Assembly: GCA_041169145.1 (NCBI GenBank)
Contig: JBEEJO010000009.1
Location: forward strand, 1 to 19,521
Source: DATJQA01 sp041169145
GTDB taxonomy: Bacteria; Patescibacteriota; Minisyncoccia; UBA6257; 2-01-FULL-56-20
Reading direction: 5' to 3'
DNA: 19,521 bases
Below the pieces are notes generated by a model. It made no database searches, had not been told where the DNA came from, and was given only the letters and a program-made list of their open reading frames with translations. Below are positions 1-6,584 of this stretch, piece by piece. A program made the position numbers and the translations under genes. How positions within the stretch are numbered: position 1 is the first letter of the stretch; every line of letters starts with the position of its first letter.

Positions 1-42
1 CACACCGAAAGGACCGTTCGTCTCCCCTAAATCGATACGCAT
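1..42 (-). CDS. Possible 5' fragment of a small divergent gene, cut by the window edge
   Basis: On the minus strand an ATG at 42 opens a frame reading MRIDLGETNGPFGV before the window ends. A GGGAGGTG sequence lies about 11 nt upstream, resembling the strong SD sites of the other small minus-strand genes here. The spacing is long and only 14 codons are visible, so no function can be assigned. The alternative is a + strand gene ending here: one frame reads TPKGPFVSPKSIRIGA and stops at 50-52, which would place it just ahead of dnaB. I cannot decide between them from the bases shown. Confidence 0.25.
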   Translation of the reverse strand, partial: MRIDLGETNGPFGV

Positions 43-78
43 TGGCGCATAGCACCTCCCGCTTACCCCTCTTCCCCC

Positions 79-1461
79 ATGGCACCCGAACCCCACAAGG
101 CATCGGCACTGAAAGTTCCGCCGCAGAATAACGAAGCTGAGCAATCGGTGCTCGGCGCTCTTTTGATCGACAAGAACGCCATCGTGAAAACGGCGGATAT
201 TTTGCGGCCCGACGATTTTTACAGCCCCGCTCATGAACGGATCTATGCGGCCGCTCTGGAACTCTTTGAAAAACATCAGCCGGTGGACATCCAAAGCGTT
301 ACGAACCGCCTCAAAGAACAGAAGGGCCTTGCGGATGTCGGCGGCTCGGGCTATCTCGCGGAACTCACCGACCGCGTCGCAACTTCTTCGCACGTTGAAC
401 ATTTCGCGCACATCGTAAAGCAAAAACGCGTCCTCCGCGATTTCATCCGCGCATCCGCAGAGATAACGGAAAGCGCGTTCAATCCATCCGGCGAATTTGA
501 GGACATGCTGGACGACATAGAGCAAAAGATCCTGAACATCTCGCAGAAATCCATTCCCAAGAATTTTCTGCACATGCGCGAAGAGCTGAAGACCGCGTAC
601 GAACGCATTGAAAAGCTCCACGAAAAAGCCGGTACGCTTCGCGGCGTACCGACCGGCTTTAACGGTCTGGATGATCTCCTTTCCGGCCTTCAGAACTCCG
701 ACCTTATCATCATCGGCGCGCGCCCATCGCTCGGAAAGACCACGCTCGCCTTGGATATCGCTCGGCATGCCGCCATGAAGGGCGTACCGGTCGGCATCTT
801 TTCCCTTGAAATGTCGCGCGAGCAGGTCGTGGACCGTTTCATCGCCGCGCAATCGGGCGTCGCACTCTGGAAGCTCCGTACCGGCCGCGTAAAAGAGGAC
901 ATCCAATTCCAACTCATCCAAAAAGCGCTTGACGACCTTTCGGGCGCGCCCATTTATATCGATGATACGCCATCCCCTACCGTACTCCAGATGCGCTCCA
1001 TGGCGCGGCGCCTGCAGATAGAACACGGCCTGGGACTGCTCATCGTGGACTATCTCCAGCTCATCCAGCCGCGTGGTTCGCGGGATAACATGGTCCAACA
1101 GGTCACGGAAATATCGCGAAGTTTGAAGGGTCTCGCGCGTGAATTGAACGTCCCCGTGCTTGCTATTTCCCAGCTCTCACGCGCTGTTGACCAGCGGGAC
1201 AATAAAGAACCGCGTCTCTCGGACCTCCGCGAATCCGGTTCCATCGAACAAGATGCGGATGTCGTGCTCTTCGTCCACCGCAAATATAAGGATCAGGCGA
1301 ACGCAACGGCAGAGGAACAAAGCTTGACGGAAGTGAAGATCGCAAAGCATCGGAACGGCCCGCTTGGCTCGGTGCAGATCGCTTTTGACCAGGAACGCGT
1401 GTCATTCTTGAATATCGATACGCGCCACGGCGCAGATCCGTTCACCGAAACAGAATTCTGA
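79..1461 (+). CDS. dnaB: Replicative DNA helicase DnaB
   Basis: This is the hexameric replicative helicase that unwinds DNA at the fork and contacts primase. The 460-aa length is normal for DnaB and there is no intein. The N-terminal domain opens with PPQNNEAEQSVLGALL (about residues 14-29). The RecA-like C-terminal domain has Walker A GARPSLGKTT at 213-222, Walker B LLIVDYLQL near 320-328, and the later SQLSRAVDQR and DLRESGSIEQDAD motifs. The ATG at 79 gives the usual short DnaB N-terminus. The upstream bases are pyrimidine-rich with no SD site, so initiation is SD-independent or coupled to something upstream. recR follows after 3 nt, suggesting one transcript for replication and repair. 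I see nothing odd in the coding sequence. Confidence 0.97.
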   Translation: MAPEPHKASALKVPPQNNEAEQSVLGALLIDKNAIVKTADILRPDDFYSPAHERIYAAALELFEKHQPVDIQSVTNRLKEQKGLADVGGSGYLAELTDRVATSSHVEHFAHIVKQKRVLRDFIRASAEITESAFNPSGEFEDMLDDIEQKILNISQKSIPKNFLHMREELKTAYERIEKLHEKAGTLRGVPTGFNGLDDLLSGLQNSDLIIIGARPSLGKTTLALDIARHAAMKGVPVGIFSLEMSREQVVDRFIAAQSGVALWKLRTGRVKEDIQFQLIQKALDDLSGAPIYIDDTPSPTVLQMRSMARRLQIEHGLGLLIVDYLQLIQPRGSRDNMVQQVTEISRSLKGLARELNVPVLAISQLSRAVDQRDNKEPRLSDLRESGSIEQDADVVLFVHRKYKDQANATAEEQSLTEVKIAKHRNGPLGSVQIAFDQERVSFLNIDTRHGADPFTETEF

Positions 1462-1464
1462 GCA

Positions 1465-2073
1465 ATGACCAACACGCTCCCCGACCCTATCCGAAAACTC
1501 GCGGATGCGCTCAAAGAACTGCCCGGCATCGGCCCGCGCCAGGCGATCCGCCTTGCGATATTCCTCGCCGCGCAGAACGGAGCTGTTCGCTCGCTGCTCG
1601 CCGACGGCCTTTCCGCGCTTGAGGGCGTCAAGCTCTGTTCACGGTGTTATTTCTTCCATCAGGAATCGGGCGACCTGTGCCGCATCTGTTCCGATGCGTC
1701 CCGCGAGCGCGGCATTATCATGATCGTGGAACGCGAAACGGATCTTATATCACTGGAGAATACCGGAACATTCAACGGCCGCTATCTCATTCTCGGCCCC
1801 GTCCCAAAGATCGGCACGCTTGCCGACTGGCAAAAAGATCGGCTTGCAACGCTCAGAACATCCATACAAAAAGAACCGGGCGGTCAGGCGCGCGAGATCA
1901 TCCTGGGATTCAATCCGACATCGGTCGGCGATTTCAACACAACGCTTATTCAAAAAGAATTGGCCGGGCTTGCGAAAAAAATAAGCCGCCTTGGCCGCGG
2001 CTTGCCGACGGGCGGCGAGATCGAGTTCGCCGACGATGAAACTTTGAAAAGCGCTTTAGAAGGCAGAGGTTAA
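1465..2073 (+). CDS. recR: Recombination mediator protein RecR
   Basis: RecR works with RecO (and RecF) to load RecA on gapped single-stranded DNA. The 202-aa length is typical. Visible in order are the helix-hairpin-helix LPGIGPRQAIRLA (about 19-31), a four-cysteine zinc finger with C58, C61, C72 and C75, a Toprim domain starting at GIIMIVERETDL and containing GRYLILG, and the C-terminal signature GGEIEFADDETLKSALEGR. The ATG lies 3 nt after the dnaB stop with no SD site, so translation probably depends on coupling to dnaB. A GC-rich hairpin follows the stop codon. Confidence 0.97.
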   Translation: MTNTLPDPIRKLADALKELPGIGPRQAIRLAIFLAAQNGAVRSLLADGLSALEGVKLCSRCYFFHQESGDLCRICSDASRERGIIMIVERETDLISLENTGTFNGRYLILGPVPKIGTLADWQKDRLATLRTSIQKEPGGQAREIILGFNPTSVGDFNTTLIQKELAGLAKKISRLGRGLPTGGEIEFADDETLKSALEGRG

Positions 2074-2091
2074 GTGTTTATAAACGTACGA

Positions 2092-2126
2092 GGAGCCCCG
2101 GCCCGACAACGGTCGAGCGGGGCTCC
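2092..2126. terminator. GC-rich hairpin between convergent recR and a small minus-strand gene
   Basis: GGAGCCCCG at 2092-2100 pairs perfectly with CGGGGCTCC at 2118-2126, with a 17-nt loop. There is no T run on the + side and only a weak TTTATAA on the minus side. Its place between convergent genes fits a bidirectional terminator, but it may be only partly efficient. Confidence 0.6.
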
Positions 2127-2133
2127 GAGCGGT

Positions 2134-2424
2134 TCACGATGAGAGAGGGTGCTCCAAGTGTCCCTCGGCGATACCCTCCAGATACCATCTGAACGTGGAT
2201 TGGATCTCATCGAACACCGCTTGTGCTTGAGGAGGCGAGAAACCCATTTCCCTCACGACGTCGTCCTCATGCCATCGGCGCCCATCCGCCAAGCCCCACA
2301 TGAGCGTAAGCGCCTGAGTTGCTTCCGAGGAAAGAACGACCTGATCGCCGATGCACCGCAAAGCCATCCTTGCTTCTTTCGGATTGGCCTTGGGTAATAT
2401 CGAATGCCATCTATCCTTGTTCAT
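2134..2424 (-). CDS. Hypothetical protein, 96 aa
   Basis: The open frame extends further upstream, but the ATG at 2424 is chosen because GGGAGGGAAG directly precedes it and the upstream extension overlaps another gene. The protein begins MNKDRWHSIL and is soluble, with no membrane segment. It is rich in W and H (LMWGLADGRRWHEDDVVREMGF) and ends in a predicted helical region, FDEIQSTFRWYLEGIAEG. I do not recognise the family. The middle (SSEATQALTLMWGLADG, then DDVVREMGFSPPQAQAVFDEI) could be a small winged-helix-like fold, which is a guess. It overlaps the preceding 45-codon membrane gene by 14 nt, so the two form one operon with probable translational coupling. No mobile element is visible next to it. 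Confidence 0.68.
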   Translation of the reverse strand: MNKDRWHSILPKANPKEARMALRCIGDQVVLSSEATQALTLMWGLADGRRWHEDDVVREMGFSPPQAQAVFDEIQSTFRWYLEGIAEGHLEHPLSS

Positions 2425-2548
2425 CTTCCCTCCCCAATAGGTCGCGGATGCCACCCTCGCCCGGAAATTCTCCGAAAACGATGGTGTATGCAGCCACAGC
2501 CAACGCTCCAACAACGCAACCCGCGACGAACAAACCCAGATTCCTCAT
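2411..2548 (-). CDS. Small single-pass membrane protein, 45 aa
   Basis: The ATG at 2548 has GGAGGG about 4 nt upstream, which fixes the start inside a longer open frame. The product begins MRNLGLFVAGCVVGALAVAA, a glycine/alanine-rich membrane segment over residues 4-22. A short charged tail ending LLGREDEQG follows. It could be an inner-membrane miniprotein or an uncleaved signal anchor. I do not recognise it. It is the first gene of a two-gene unit, and its end overlaps the next gene by 14 nt. A promoter with a palindrome near the expected transcription start lies just upstream. Confidence 0.62.
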   Translation of the reverse strand: MRNLGLFVAGCVVGALAVAAYTIVFGEFPGEGGIRDLLGREDEQG

Positions 2549-2585
2549 AAGTCCCTCCTCGCTGATGAGTGCGGTACCGCAATAA

Positions 2586-2614
2586 GTAATAGAGAAAACA
2601 GCAGCTGCCGTCAA
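2586..2614 (-). promoter_or_regulatory. Sigma70-like promoter for the 2548-2134 gene pair, with a palindrome near +1
   Basis: On the minus strand, TTGACG (2614-2609), a 17-nt spacer and TATTAC (2591-2586) form a good promoter. The 12-bp palindrome TGCGGTACCGCA at 2570-2581 sits at about the predicted start of transcription, so it could be an operator or an early RNA hairpin. The transcript leader would be about 30 nt and contains the GGAGGG ribosome site. Confidence 0.55.
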
Positions 2615-2641
2615 TGGTCATCCGCACCTTCGCATCGCTTC

Positions 2642-3667
2642 CTATCCGTGTCTCACGACGATGACGTCACCATCCTGAACAACATAATCTTTCCCCTCCA
2701 AGCGCATCTTGCCTTTTTGTTTCGCTTGCGCCCACGCGTCAACGTGTCCTGAGTTCGTCGAATGGGCGGCCGCCGCTACCAAATCCGCATACGGCACCAC
2801 TTCCGCACGAATGAAGTTCTTTTCAAAATCCGTGTGTATCGTCCCGGTGGCTTCGGGCGCTTTTGCACCGCGCCGGATGGTCCATGCGCGCGTCTCATCT
2901 TCTCCCGTCGTGAGGAAGCTGATAAGGTCCAGTATCTCGTACGCCTTCTTGATGAGCGGGCTGAGATCGGTCGTATCCGCAAGGTTCATAAAGAGATAGT
3001 CGCCGCCTAGATTTTTGATGGCCTCCAAAAGCTCTGCGCTCACGTCCGACGCAACGCCGTTAATGAGACATAATTGTTTTTTGGCGGTGAGCAACTGCAT
3101 CTCTTTCACGATGTCTTCATCACGGAACCTCACGGCGGGTTTGTCCTGCACGAGCTCGTCCCGCACGGCTTTGAGTGTCTCAAAGAGCTTCACAGCTTTC
3201 TTGTCGCCGGTCCGCGCCTCCCCTTCCGCTTTCCCAAGACGTTTCTCAACGGTTTCCAGGTCTTTCAGGACAAGTTCGGTGTTGATGATCTGCAGATCGC
3301 GAAGCGGGTCAACGGTATGCTCAACATGGATAATCTCCGGCGACTGGAACGCCCGAAGTACGGTCACGATGGCCTGCGTTTCGCGGATGTTCGCGAGGAA
3401 TTGATTGCCAAGCCCTTCGCCCGTCGAGGCACCCTTCACAAGCCCGGCAATGTCGTAGAATTCCACGACTGCCGGTATCTTCTTCTTGGATTTTGAAAGT
3501 TCCGCGAGCTTGTCAACGCGCTCATCGGGAACGGCGACGATACCAATATTCGGATCTATCGTCGCGAACGGATAGTTCGCAACCAAAATATTCTGCTTCG
3601 TGAGCAGATTGAAGAGCGTGGATTTTCCCACGTTCGGCAAACCAACGATCCCGATTGAGAGTTTCAT
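2642..3667 (-). CDS. ychF: Redox-regulated ATPase/GTPase YchF (OLA1 family)
   Basis: YchF is a conserved Obg-family P-loop NTPase that binds ribosomes and prefers ATP. At 341 aa it is slightly shorter than the usual roughly 363. Visible are G1 GLPNVGKS at 9-16, the YchF switch segment NYPFATIDPN (31-40), G3 DIAGLVKGAS from residue 72, and a C-terminal TGS-like end, GKDYVVQDGDVIVVRHG. The G4 region reads LINGVASD rather than the more usual NxxE form, consistent with relaxed base specificity. Its ATG overlaps the stop of the upstream hydrolase in an ATGA arrangement, so translation is probably coupled. It is the last gene of a three-gene minus-strand operon, and no clear terminator follows. Confidence 0.96.
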   Translation of the reverse strand: MKLSIGIVGLPNVGKSTLFNLLTKQNILVANYPFATIDPNIGIVAVPDERVDKLAELSKSKKKIPAVVEFYDIAGLVKGASTGEGLGNQFLANIRETQAIVTVLRAFQSPEIIHVEHTVDPLRDLQIINTELVLKDLETVEKRLGKAEGEARTGDKKAVKLFETLKAVRDELVQDKPAVRFRDEDIVKEMQLLTAKKQLCLINGVASDVSAELLEAIKNLGGDYLFMNLADTTDLSPLIKKAYEILDLISFLTTGEDETRAWTIRRGAKAPEATGTIHTDFEKNFIRAEVVPYADLVAAAAHSTNSGHVDAWAQAKQKGKMRLEGKDYVVQDGDVIVVRHG

Positions 3668-4431
3668 GATGATTTCAGGAACTTTGCGATTTTCTTATAG
3701 ATTCGCGGCTTTGTAAACCACGATGAGGACCCATGCCCGCCGCGCTTCAAAGAGATAAGCGTCGCTCCGGTCATCTTCGCAAACTTCGCGACCGGACCGA
3801 AGCGAACGACATCATCGTCCTTTGCATGGATGATGAGCAGCTTCTTGCCGTCGATTTCGTTCATGTGAGCAATGGCTATGGGATTGTAGAATGTGCCATT
3901 ATTCAACTTCCGCCAATCCTTGTCCGAGAATCGGTATGCTTCGCCGAATGCTTCGCGAGTGAATCGCCGTGACCATTCAAGCGAATGTGCCCGCTGCGCT
4001 TGGTCTCGCCAATCCACGACAGCTGATAACGCAACGGCTTTCGTGACCCGCTCGTCACGACTTGCGAGAATTGCTGCCGCGCCACCGAAACTGACACCGA
4101 AAACGTAGACAGCTTTCGGTCGGACAACAAACCGCTTGTGGTCCGGAATGGTGACGAAACCATGCGGAAGTTGCTCAATGATATCCAAAACATCTTTTTC
4201 GTGCGGAGAACGGAGAAAGCGTCCGCCGCTTTCCCATGTCCCCCGATACCGAAACTTGATAGCCCAAAAACCTTTTTTCGCGTACGGCTCAAGCAATGAG
4301 GAACTGGACGGACCGCCATGGAGTCCCGGGCAAAAGATAATAACCTTATCCTCTTTCGGCTTCTTGCGCGTCAAAGGAGGATAGAACTCCGCGACGATCT
4401 CCTTCTTGAATCGAGTGCGGTAGGGGTGCAT
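3664..4431 (-). CDS. Alpha/beta hydrolase
   Basis: This is a 255-aa cytoplasmic serine hydrolase of the alpha/beta fold; there is no signal peptide. The likely catalytic triad is S114 in the nucleophile elbow GVSFGG, an Asp in HAKDDDVV (205-207), and H233 in GGHGSS. The oxyanion-side motif is FCPGLHGGPSSSS (33-45). The overall pattern resembles dienelactone-hydrolase or dipeptidyl-peptidase-like acylhydrolases, but the substrate cannot be read from the sequence. It sits between a glutamine amidotransferase domain gene (4-nt gap) and ychF (4-nt overlap) and is therefore cotranscribed. No SD is visible. Conserved operon placement is the only clue to its role. Confidence 0.86.
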   Translation of the reverse strand: MHPYRTRFKKEIVAEFYPPLTRKKPKEDKVIIFCPGLHGGPSSSSLLEPYAKKGFWAIKFRYRGTWESGGRFLRSPHEKDVLDIIEQLPHGFVTIPDHKRFVVRPKAVYVFGVSFGGAAAILASRDERVTKAVALSAVVDWRDQAQRAHSLEWSRRFTREAFGEAYRFSDKDWRKLNNGTFYNPIAIAHMNEIDGKKLLIIHAKDDDVVRFGPVAKFAKMTGATLISLKRGGHGSSSWFTKPRIYKKIAKFLKSS

Positions 4432-4435
4432 ATGC

Positions 4436-5224
4436 CTAGAGTGAAATTACGTGATGAGTATCTTTCTTCGTATCTATCTCCACGAGCATGTGATTGTTCA
4501 GCTTCTTCCATAATACCGTTTTTATCTTCAGCGGTTCGGAACAGATGATGCGCGCGCCGGAATCGCGGTCGTATCCATCATACAGGGTGTAGTAATTCAA
4601 AAGCTTCAGCTTCCGCACATGTTCGTTCTTTGCATTCACCTCACGCACGGCCCAGACGAACCGCCCGTTCGTGAAGATGATATTCATCGCCGTGAAATCA
4701 ATATGCTTCCGCACATGCTGTACCGCCTTCACCACCGCACGTCGCGCGGCATGCGCCGTTTTTGTACCGGCCATCATTTGCAGAATGTAATAGAACAGCA
4801 TCTCCGAATCCGTCTCGCCTTTTACCTGTTTTTTCGCTCCGGGCGAAAGCGGTATGTTCTCGGGACGAAGAACGCTTCCGTTATGCGCGAACGCAAACGA
4901 GTTCTTCATGAACGGCTGCGTATTATGCATCGTATCAGCGCCGATGACGGCTTTGCGCAAATGACCGATGATGATGTTTGCCTTCCCCAACGCGCCGACC
5001 TTCCCTGCCGCGGTGCTGAATGCCGCATTGCGATATGCGTCCGCGGGTTCCTTTTCGGAAACAGCAAGCGCGCCGCTCGAAAATGCCGCAATGCCCCAAC
5101 CGTCCTTGTGGCCCCTCGGCGCATCTTTCGCAACGCACCCGCAATCGGCAAGTTCTTGGAATTCACCGAGTGCCTGTTCGGCAAATCGCGTCGTTCCATC
5201 CGTTATCGCGAGGAGGCGGCACAT
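4436..5224 (-). CDS. Class II glutamine amidotransferase (Ntn-hydrolase) domain protein
   Basis: This 262-aa protein is a free-standing N-terminal-nucleophile glutaminase domain of the YafJ/EgtC-like type. C2, exposed after Met removal (MCRLL), is the nucleophile. Further family motifs are GHKDGWGIA (38-46), GHLRKA (87-92), HNGSV (114-118) and TDSEMLFYYIL (138-148), and a C-terminal segment contains IICSEPL. No synthetase domain is fused, so the ammonia acceptor is unknown and the domain may act as an amidohydrolase. It is first in an operon with the hydrolase and ychF. The start codon is fixed by the MC start. A TAATAA/TAATAG -10-like sequence ends 6-9 nt before the ATG, pointing to a leaderless transcript. 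Confidence 0.9.
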   Translation of the reverse strand: MCRLLAITDGTTRFAEQALGEFQELADCGCVAKDAPRGHKDGWGIAAFSSGALAVSEKEPADAYRNAAFSTAAGKVGALGKANIIIGHLRKAVIGADTMHNTQPFMKNSFAFAHNGSVLRPENIPLSPGAKKQVKGETDSEMLFYYILQMMAGTKTAHAARRAVVKAVQHVRKHIDFTAMNIIFTNGRFVWAVREVNAKNEHVRKLKLLNYYTLYDGYDRDSGARIICSEPLKIKTVLWKKLNNHMLVEIDTKKDTHHVISL

Positions 5225-5230
5225 GACGCC

Positions 5231-5257
5231 CTATTATTACTGATTTTTTGCAAAAAA
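5231..5257 (-). promoter_or_regulatory. Probable leaderless promoter and A/T palindrome upstream of the amidotransferase gene
   Basis: On the minus strand TAATAATAG lies directly before GGCGTC and the ATG at 5224. A perfect 14-bp palindrome, TTTTTTGCAAAAAA (5244-5257), occupies the spacer and -35 area. The same T-rich bases form the tail of the terminator of the preceding small-gene operon, so termination and re-initiation appear merged. Confidence 0.35.
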
Positions 5258-5306
5258 CAAAATCAAAAAACGAAGGGGACCGAAGGCGTTGTGCCTCCCG
5301 GTCCCC
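5252..5306 (-). terminator. Rho-independent terminator of the small-gene operon
   Basis: Read on the minus strand, GGGGACCG (5306-5299) pairs with CGGTCCCC (5282-5275). An inner AGGC/GCCT stem encloses a small loop. TTCGTTTTTTG, TTTTG and TTTTTTG runs follow. It is a strong canonical terminator for the genes that end at 5339. Confidence 0.85.
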
Positions 5307-5338
5307 GTTGGTTGCGTCTAACGCCCCATGATGTCCGC

Positions 5339-5494
5339 CTAGATGATGCCGAAGGGGCCCCTACCCGGGTCTTCCTCGGCATAGCTTTGCCAGTTCGGAA
5401 CGTTTAGTCCCGGCGGCCCCACCGTGTCGCGTTCGCTCAGCGGTTCCAAACGAGCGTCATCTCGCTCGTCATCACGTCCGTCTGTCGTCTCCAT
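5339..5494 (-). CDS. Hypothetical acidic miniprotein, 51 aa
   Basis: The ATG at 5494 is supported by AAGGAGGG 4 nt upstream. It shares its A with the TGA stop of the preceding gene (TGATG), so translation is coupled. The product begins METTDGRDDERDDARLEPL, which is strongly acidic and probably disordered. It ends in a Pro/Gly-rich tail, PPGLNVPNWQSY then EEDPGRGPFGII. I do not recognise it. The gene before it encodes a protein with a very basic C-terminus, so the two products could bind each other; that is inference from charge and coupling alone. It is the last gene before the terminator at 5252-5306. Confidence 0.62.
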   Translation of the reverse strand: METTDGRDDERDDARLEPLSERDTVGPPGLNVPNWQSYAEEDPGRGPFGII

Positions 5495-5697
5495 CACGCC
5501 CTCCTTCTCTTGCGTTTGCGGTCCCCTTCCGCCTTGTCGAGCTCTTGTTTCACTTCGAGAGCAGCTCGATTCGCGCGGGAGAGTGCCCGCCAATCGTTGC
5601 AGCCCGTCGGAACACGCATCGGGTTCACCGCCCACAGCGCTTTCGGCATGCCATCCGTTCCGAGACCGGTTGAGGTCGACGTCGCTTCAGATGCCAT
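5494..5697 (-). CDS. Hypothetical basic small protein, 67 aa
   Basis: The ATG at 5697 lies inside the end of the 147-aa gene (11-nt overlap), preceded by AAAGGAAACG as a moderate ribosome site. The N-terminus is Ser/Thr-rich (MASEATSTSTGLGTDG). A helical middle follows (WRALSRANRAALEVKQELDKAEG), and the C-terminus is the basic tail DRKRKRRRA. The tail could bind nucleic acid or the acidic partner encoded next. I do not recognise the family. Overlaps on both sides show it belongs to the four-gene minus-strand operon 6325-5339. Confidence 0.62.
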   Translation of the reverse strand: MASEATSTSTGLGTDGMPKALWAVNPMRVPTGCNDWRALSRANRAALEVKQELDKAEGDRKRKRRRA

Positions 5698-6130
5698 TTC
5701 GTTTCCTTTCGTGGAACTCGTCCCGGCGCAGCTGCCGGAGCGCGGAAATGACCTTCACGGCGTCTTCGGAGAGACCCTGCTCTTCAAAGTCGAGCTTCAC
5801 GGCATACTGCACCGCTTCGCCAAGACCCCGATGCCGGACCACGCCGAGCGCCACAAGAGCTTCGATCGCGATGTCGAGATCCGCGGCAGTTAACCACACA
5901 GTCCGTTGCGTACGATAGAGCGTCTCGTTCCTTCCGCACCAGAGCGACTCACCATACGGATTGGCCTCCAGGAATCGGAGTCCGATGGTAAGCACCGCCG
6001 CGCTACGCTCGGGGTCCGCCTTGAACGAACGGATACCGCGAAGCACCTGCGCGACGACCTGGAACGGCGGCATGTATGACGGCGGCAAGGTGAGCCGCCG
6101 CGCGTCAGGAATCGTCGTTCCTTCTGCCAT
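5687..6130 (-). CDS. Hypothetical protein, 147 aa
   Basis: AGGAGGA at 6144-6138 lies 7 nt before the ATG at 6130. A GTG at 6136 is in frame but too close to that site, so 6130 is preferred. The protein begins MAEGTTIPDARRL and appears soluble and mostly helical. Segments include FQVVAQVLRGIRSFKADPERSAAVL and the helical stretch LTAADLDIAIEALVALGVV. A charged C-terminus ends RDEFHERKRNGI. The helical stretch followed by RHRGLGEAVQYAVKLDFEEQG could be a winged-helix-like unit, but I do not recognise a family. It is the second and largest gene of the small operon, lying 12 nt after the 60-aa gene and overlapping the next by 11 nt. Confidence 0.72.
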   Translation of the reverse strand: MAEGTTIPDARRLTLPPSYMPPFQVVAQVLRGIRSFKADPERSAAVLTIGLRFLEANPYGESLWCGRNETLYRTQRTVWLTAADLDIAIEALVALGVVRHRGLGEAVQYAVKLDFEEQGLSEDAVKVISALRQLRRDEFHERKRNGI

Positions 6131-6142
6131 TGGCACGTCCTC

Positions 6143-6325
6143 CTATACCGCGTGCGGTTGGAACGGATATCCCGGAACCCTCTTCTCGGGGTCCGGATGT
6201 TCCACGCCCTTTTCGCATGGACAGCGGAAGTTCGCGATCTCCGTAGGGCTGAGCGGAAGTAGCTCGCCCGTGGACGGATCCTTCGGCAGACCGCCCTTGA
6301 AGTGTTCGCAGTTTCGTTCCGACAT
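6143..6325 (-). CDS. Hypothetical Cys/His-containing miniprotein, 60 aa
   Basis: The ATG at 6325 is chosen inside a longer open frame because GGAAGGTGA lies just upstream, while the extension would cross the hairpin-rich leader. The product begins MSERNCEHFKGG and contains FRCPCEKGVEHPDPEK. C6, H8 and the CPC...H group could bind a metal ion. No known family is recognised. It is the first gene of the operon 6325-5339. The only good promoter upstream is the one at 6585-6613, so its expression should depend on passing the attenuator at 6433-6559. Confidence 0.64.
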   Translation of the reverse strand: MSERNCEHFKGGLPKDPSTGELLPLSPTEIANFRCPCEKGVEHPDPEKRVPGYPFQPHAV

Positions 6326-6371
6326 ACCGTCACCTTCCTTTCTTCTTTCCGTATTTAGTTGACGATGAGCC

Positions 6372-6427
6372 CAGACCACAGGATTGTGATCTGAAAGCTG
6401 TTCGCTCCCCATTCGTCCACCTTTCAG
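6372..6427 (-). other. Structured 5' leader between the attenuator and the 60-aa gene
   Basis: Two further inverted repeats lie between the terminator and the first structural gene. CAGACCACA (6372-6380) pairs with TGTGATCTG (6385-6393), nine pairs including one G-U in the minus-strand RNA. CTGAAAG (6391-6397) can pair with CTTTCAG (6421-6427). They share bases, so only one can form fully. No promoter is evident between 6433 and 6326. Confidence 0.4.
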
Positions 6428-6432
6428 ACCGC

Positions 6433-6468
6433 AAAAACGAAAACCTCCGAGGGCAACTCGGAGGTTTT
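6433..6468 (-). terminator. Intrinsic terminator of attenuator A
   Basis: AAAACCTCCGAG (6468-6457), loop TTGCC, then CTCGGAGGTTTT (6451-6440) form a 12-bp perfect stem. CG and five T residues (6437-6433) follow on the minus strand. The terminator lies about 140 nt after the promoter at 6585-6613 and 108 nt before the first structural gene. It is therefore in the leader of the operon and not at its end. Confidence 0.72.
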
Positions 6469-6559
6469 CTGCTTGCTTGGGATGAATGCCTACTCTGCAA
6501 AACCTCGAAGTTGCCCTTGATAGAGGGTAATAAAGAGGCTGACAAGAAGAAGGTTTTGC
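6433..6559 (-). promoter_or_regulatory. Candidate transcription attenuator A with alternative hairpins 1:2, 2:3 and 3:4
   Basis: In minus-strand order, segment 1 is GCAAAACCT (6559-6551), segment 2 is at 6516-6497 and ends AGGTTTTGC, segment 3 is at 6468-6451 and begins AAAACCTCCGAG, and segment 4 is CTCGGAGGTTTT (6451-6440). Pairing 1:2 is 9 bp perfect. Pairing 2:3 is 15 of 18 positions. Pairing 3:4 is a 12-bp perfect terminator stem followed by CG and TTTTT. Segments 1 and 2 lie inside a 27-codon ORF and its stop falls between 2 and 3. A ribosome held early in that ORF would free segment 2 and permit antitermination. Confidence 0.5.
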
Positions 6560-6573
6560 GACTGCCGATTCAT
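6490..6573 (-). CDS. Putative leader peptide A, 27 aa
   Basis: The ORF starts MNRQSQN, has the hydrophobic stretch LLLVSLFITL (residues 8-17), and ends GQLRGFAE before a TAG. There is no SD. The ATG is only 11 nt after the -10 box TACACT, so the mRNA would begin about 5 nt before it, making translation essentially leaderless. Codons 5-8 contain attenuator segment 1 and codons 19-26 contain segment 2. The leader B ORF (7266-7352) has the same MNR start, length and placement. The peptide probably acts in cis through ribosome stalling. A tiny membrane peptide is an alternative. Coding status is inferred and not proven. Confidence 0.5.
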   Translation of the reverse strand: MNRQSQNLLLVSLFITLYQGQLRGFAE

Positions 6574-6584
6574 GGTTGTAAGCA

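Noticed and set aside
79..1461. Possible intein or frameshift in dnaB
   Set aside because: The frame is uninterrupted and of normal length, with all helicase motifs in order.
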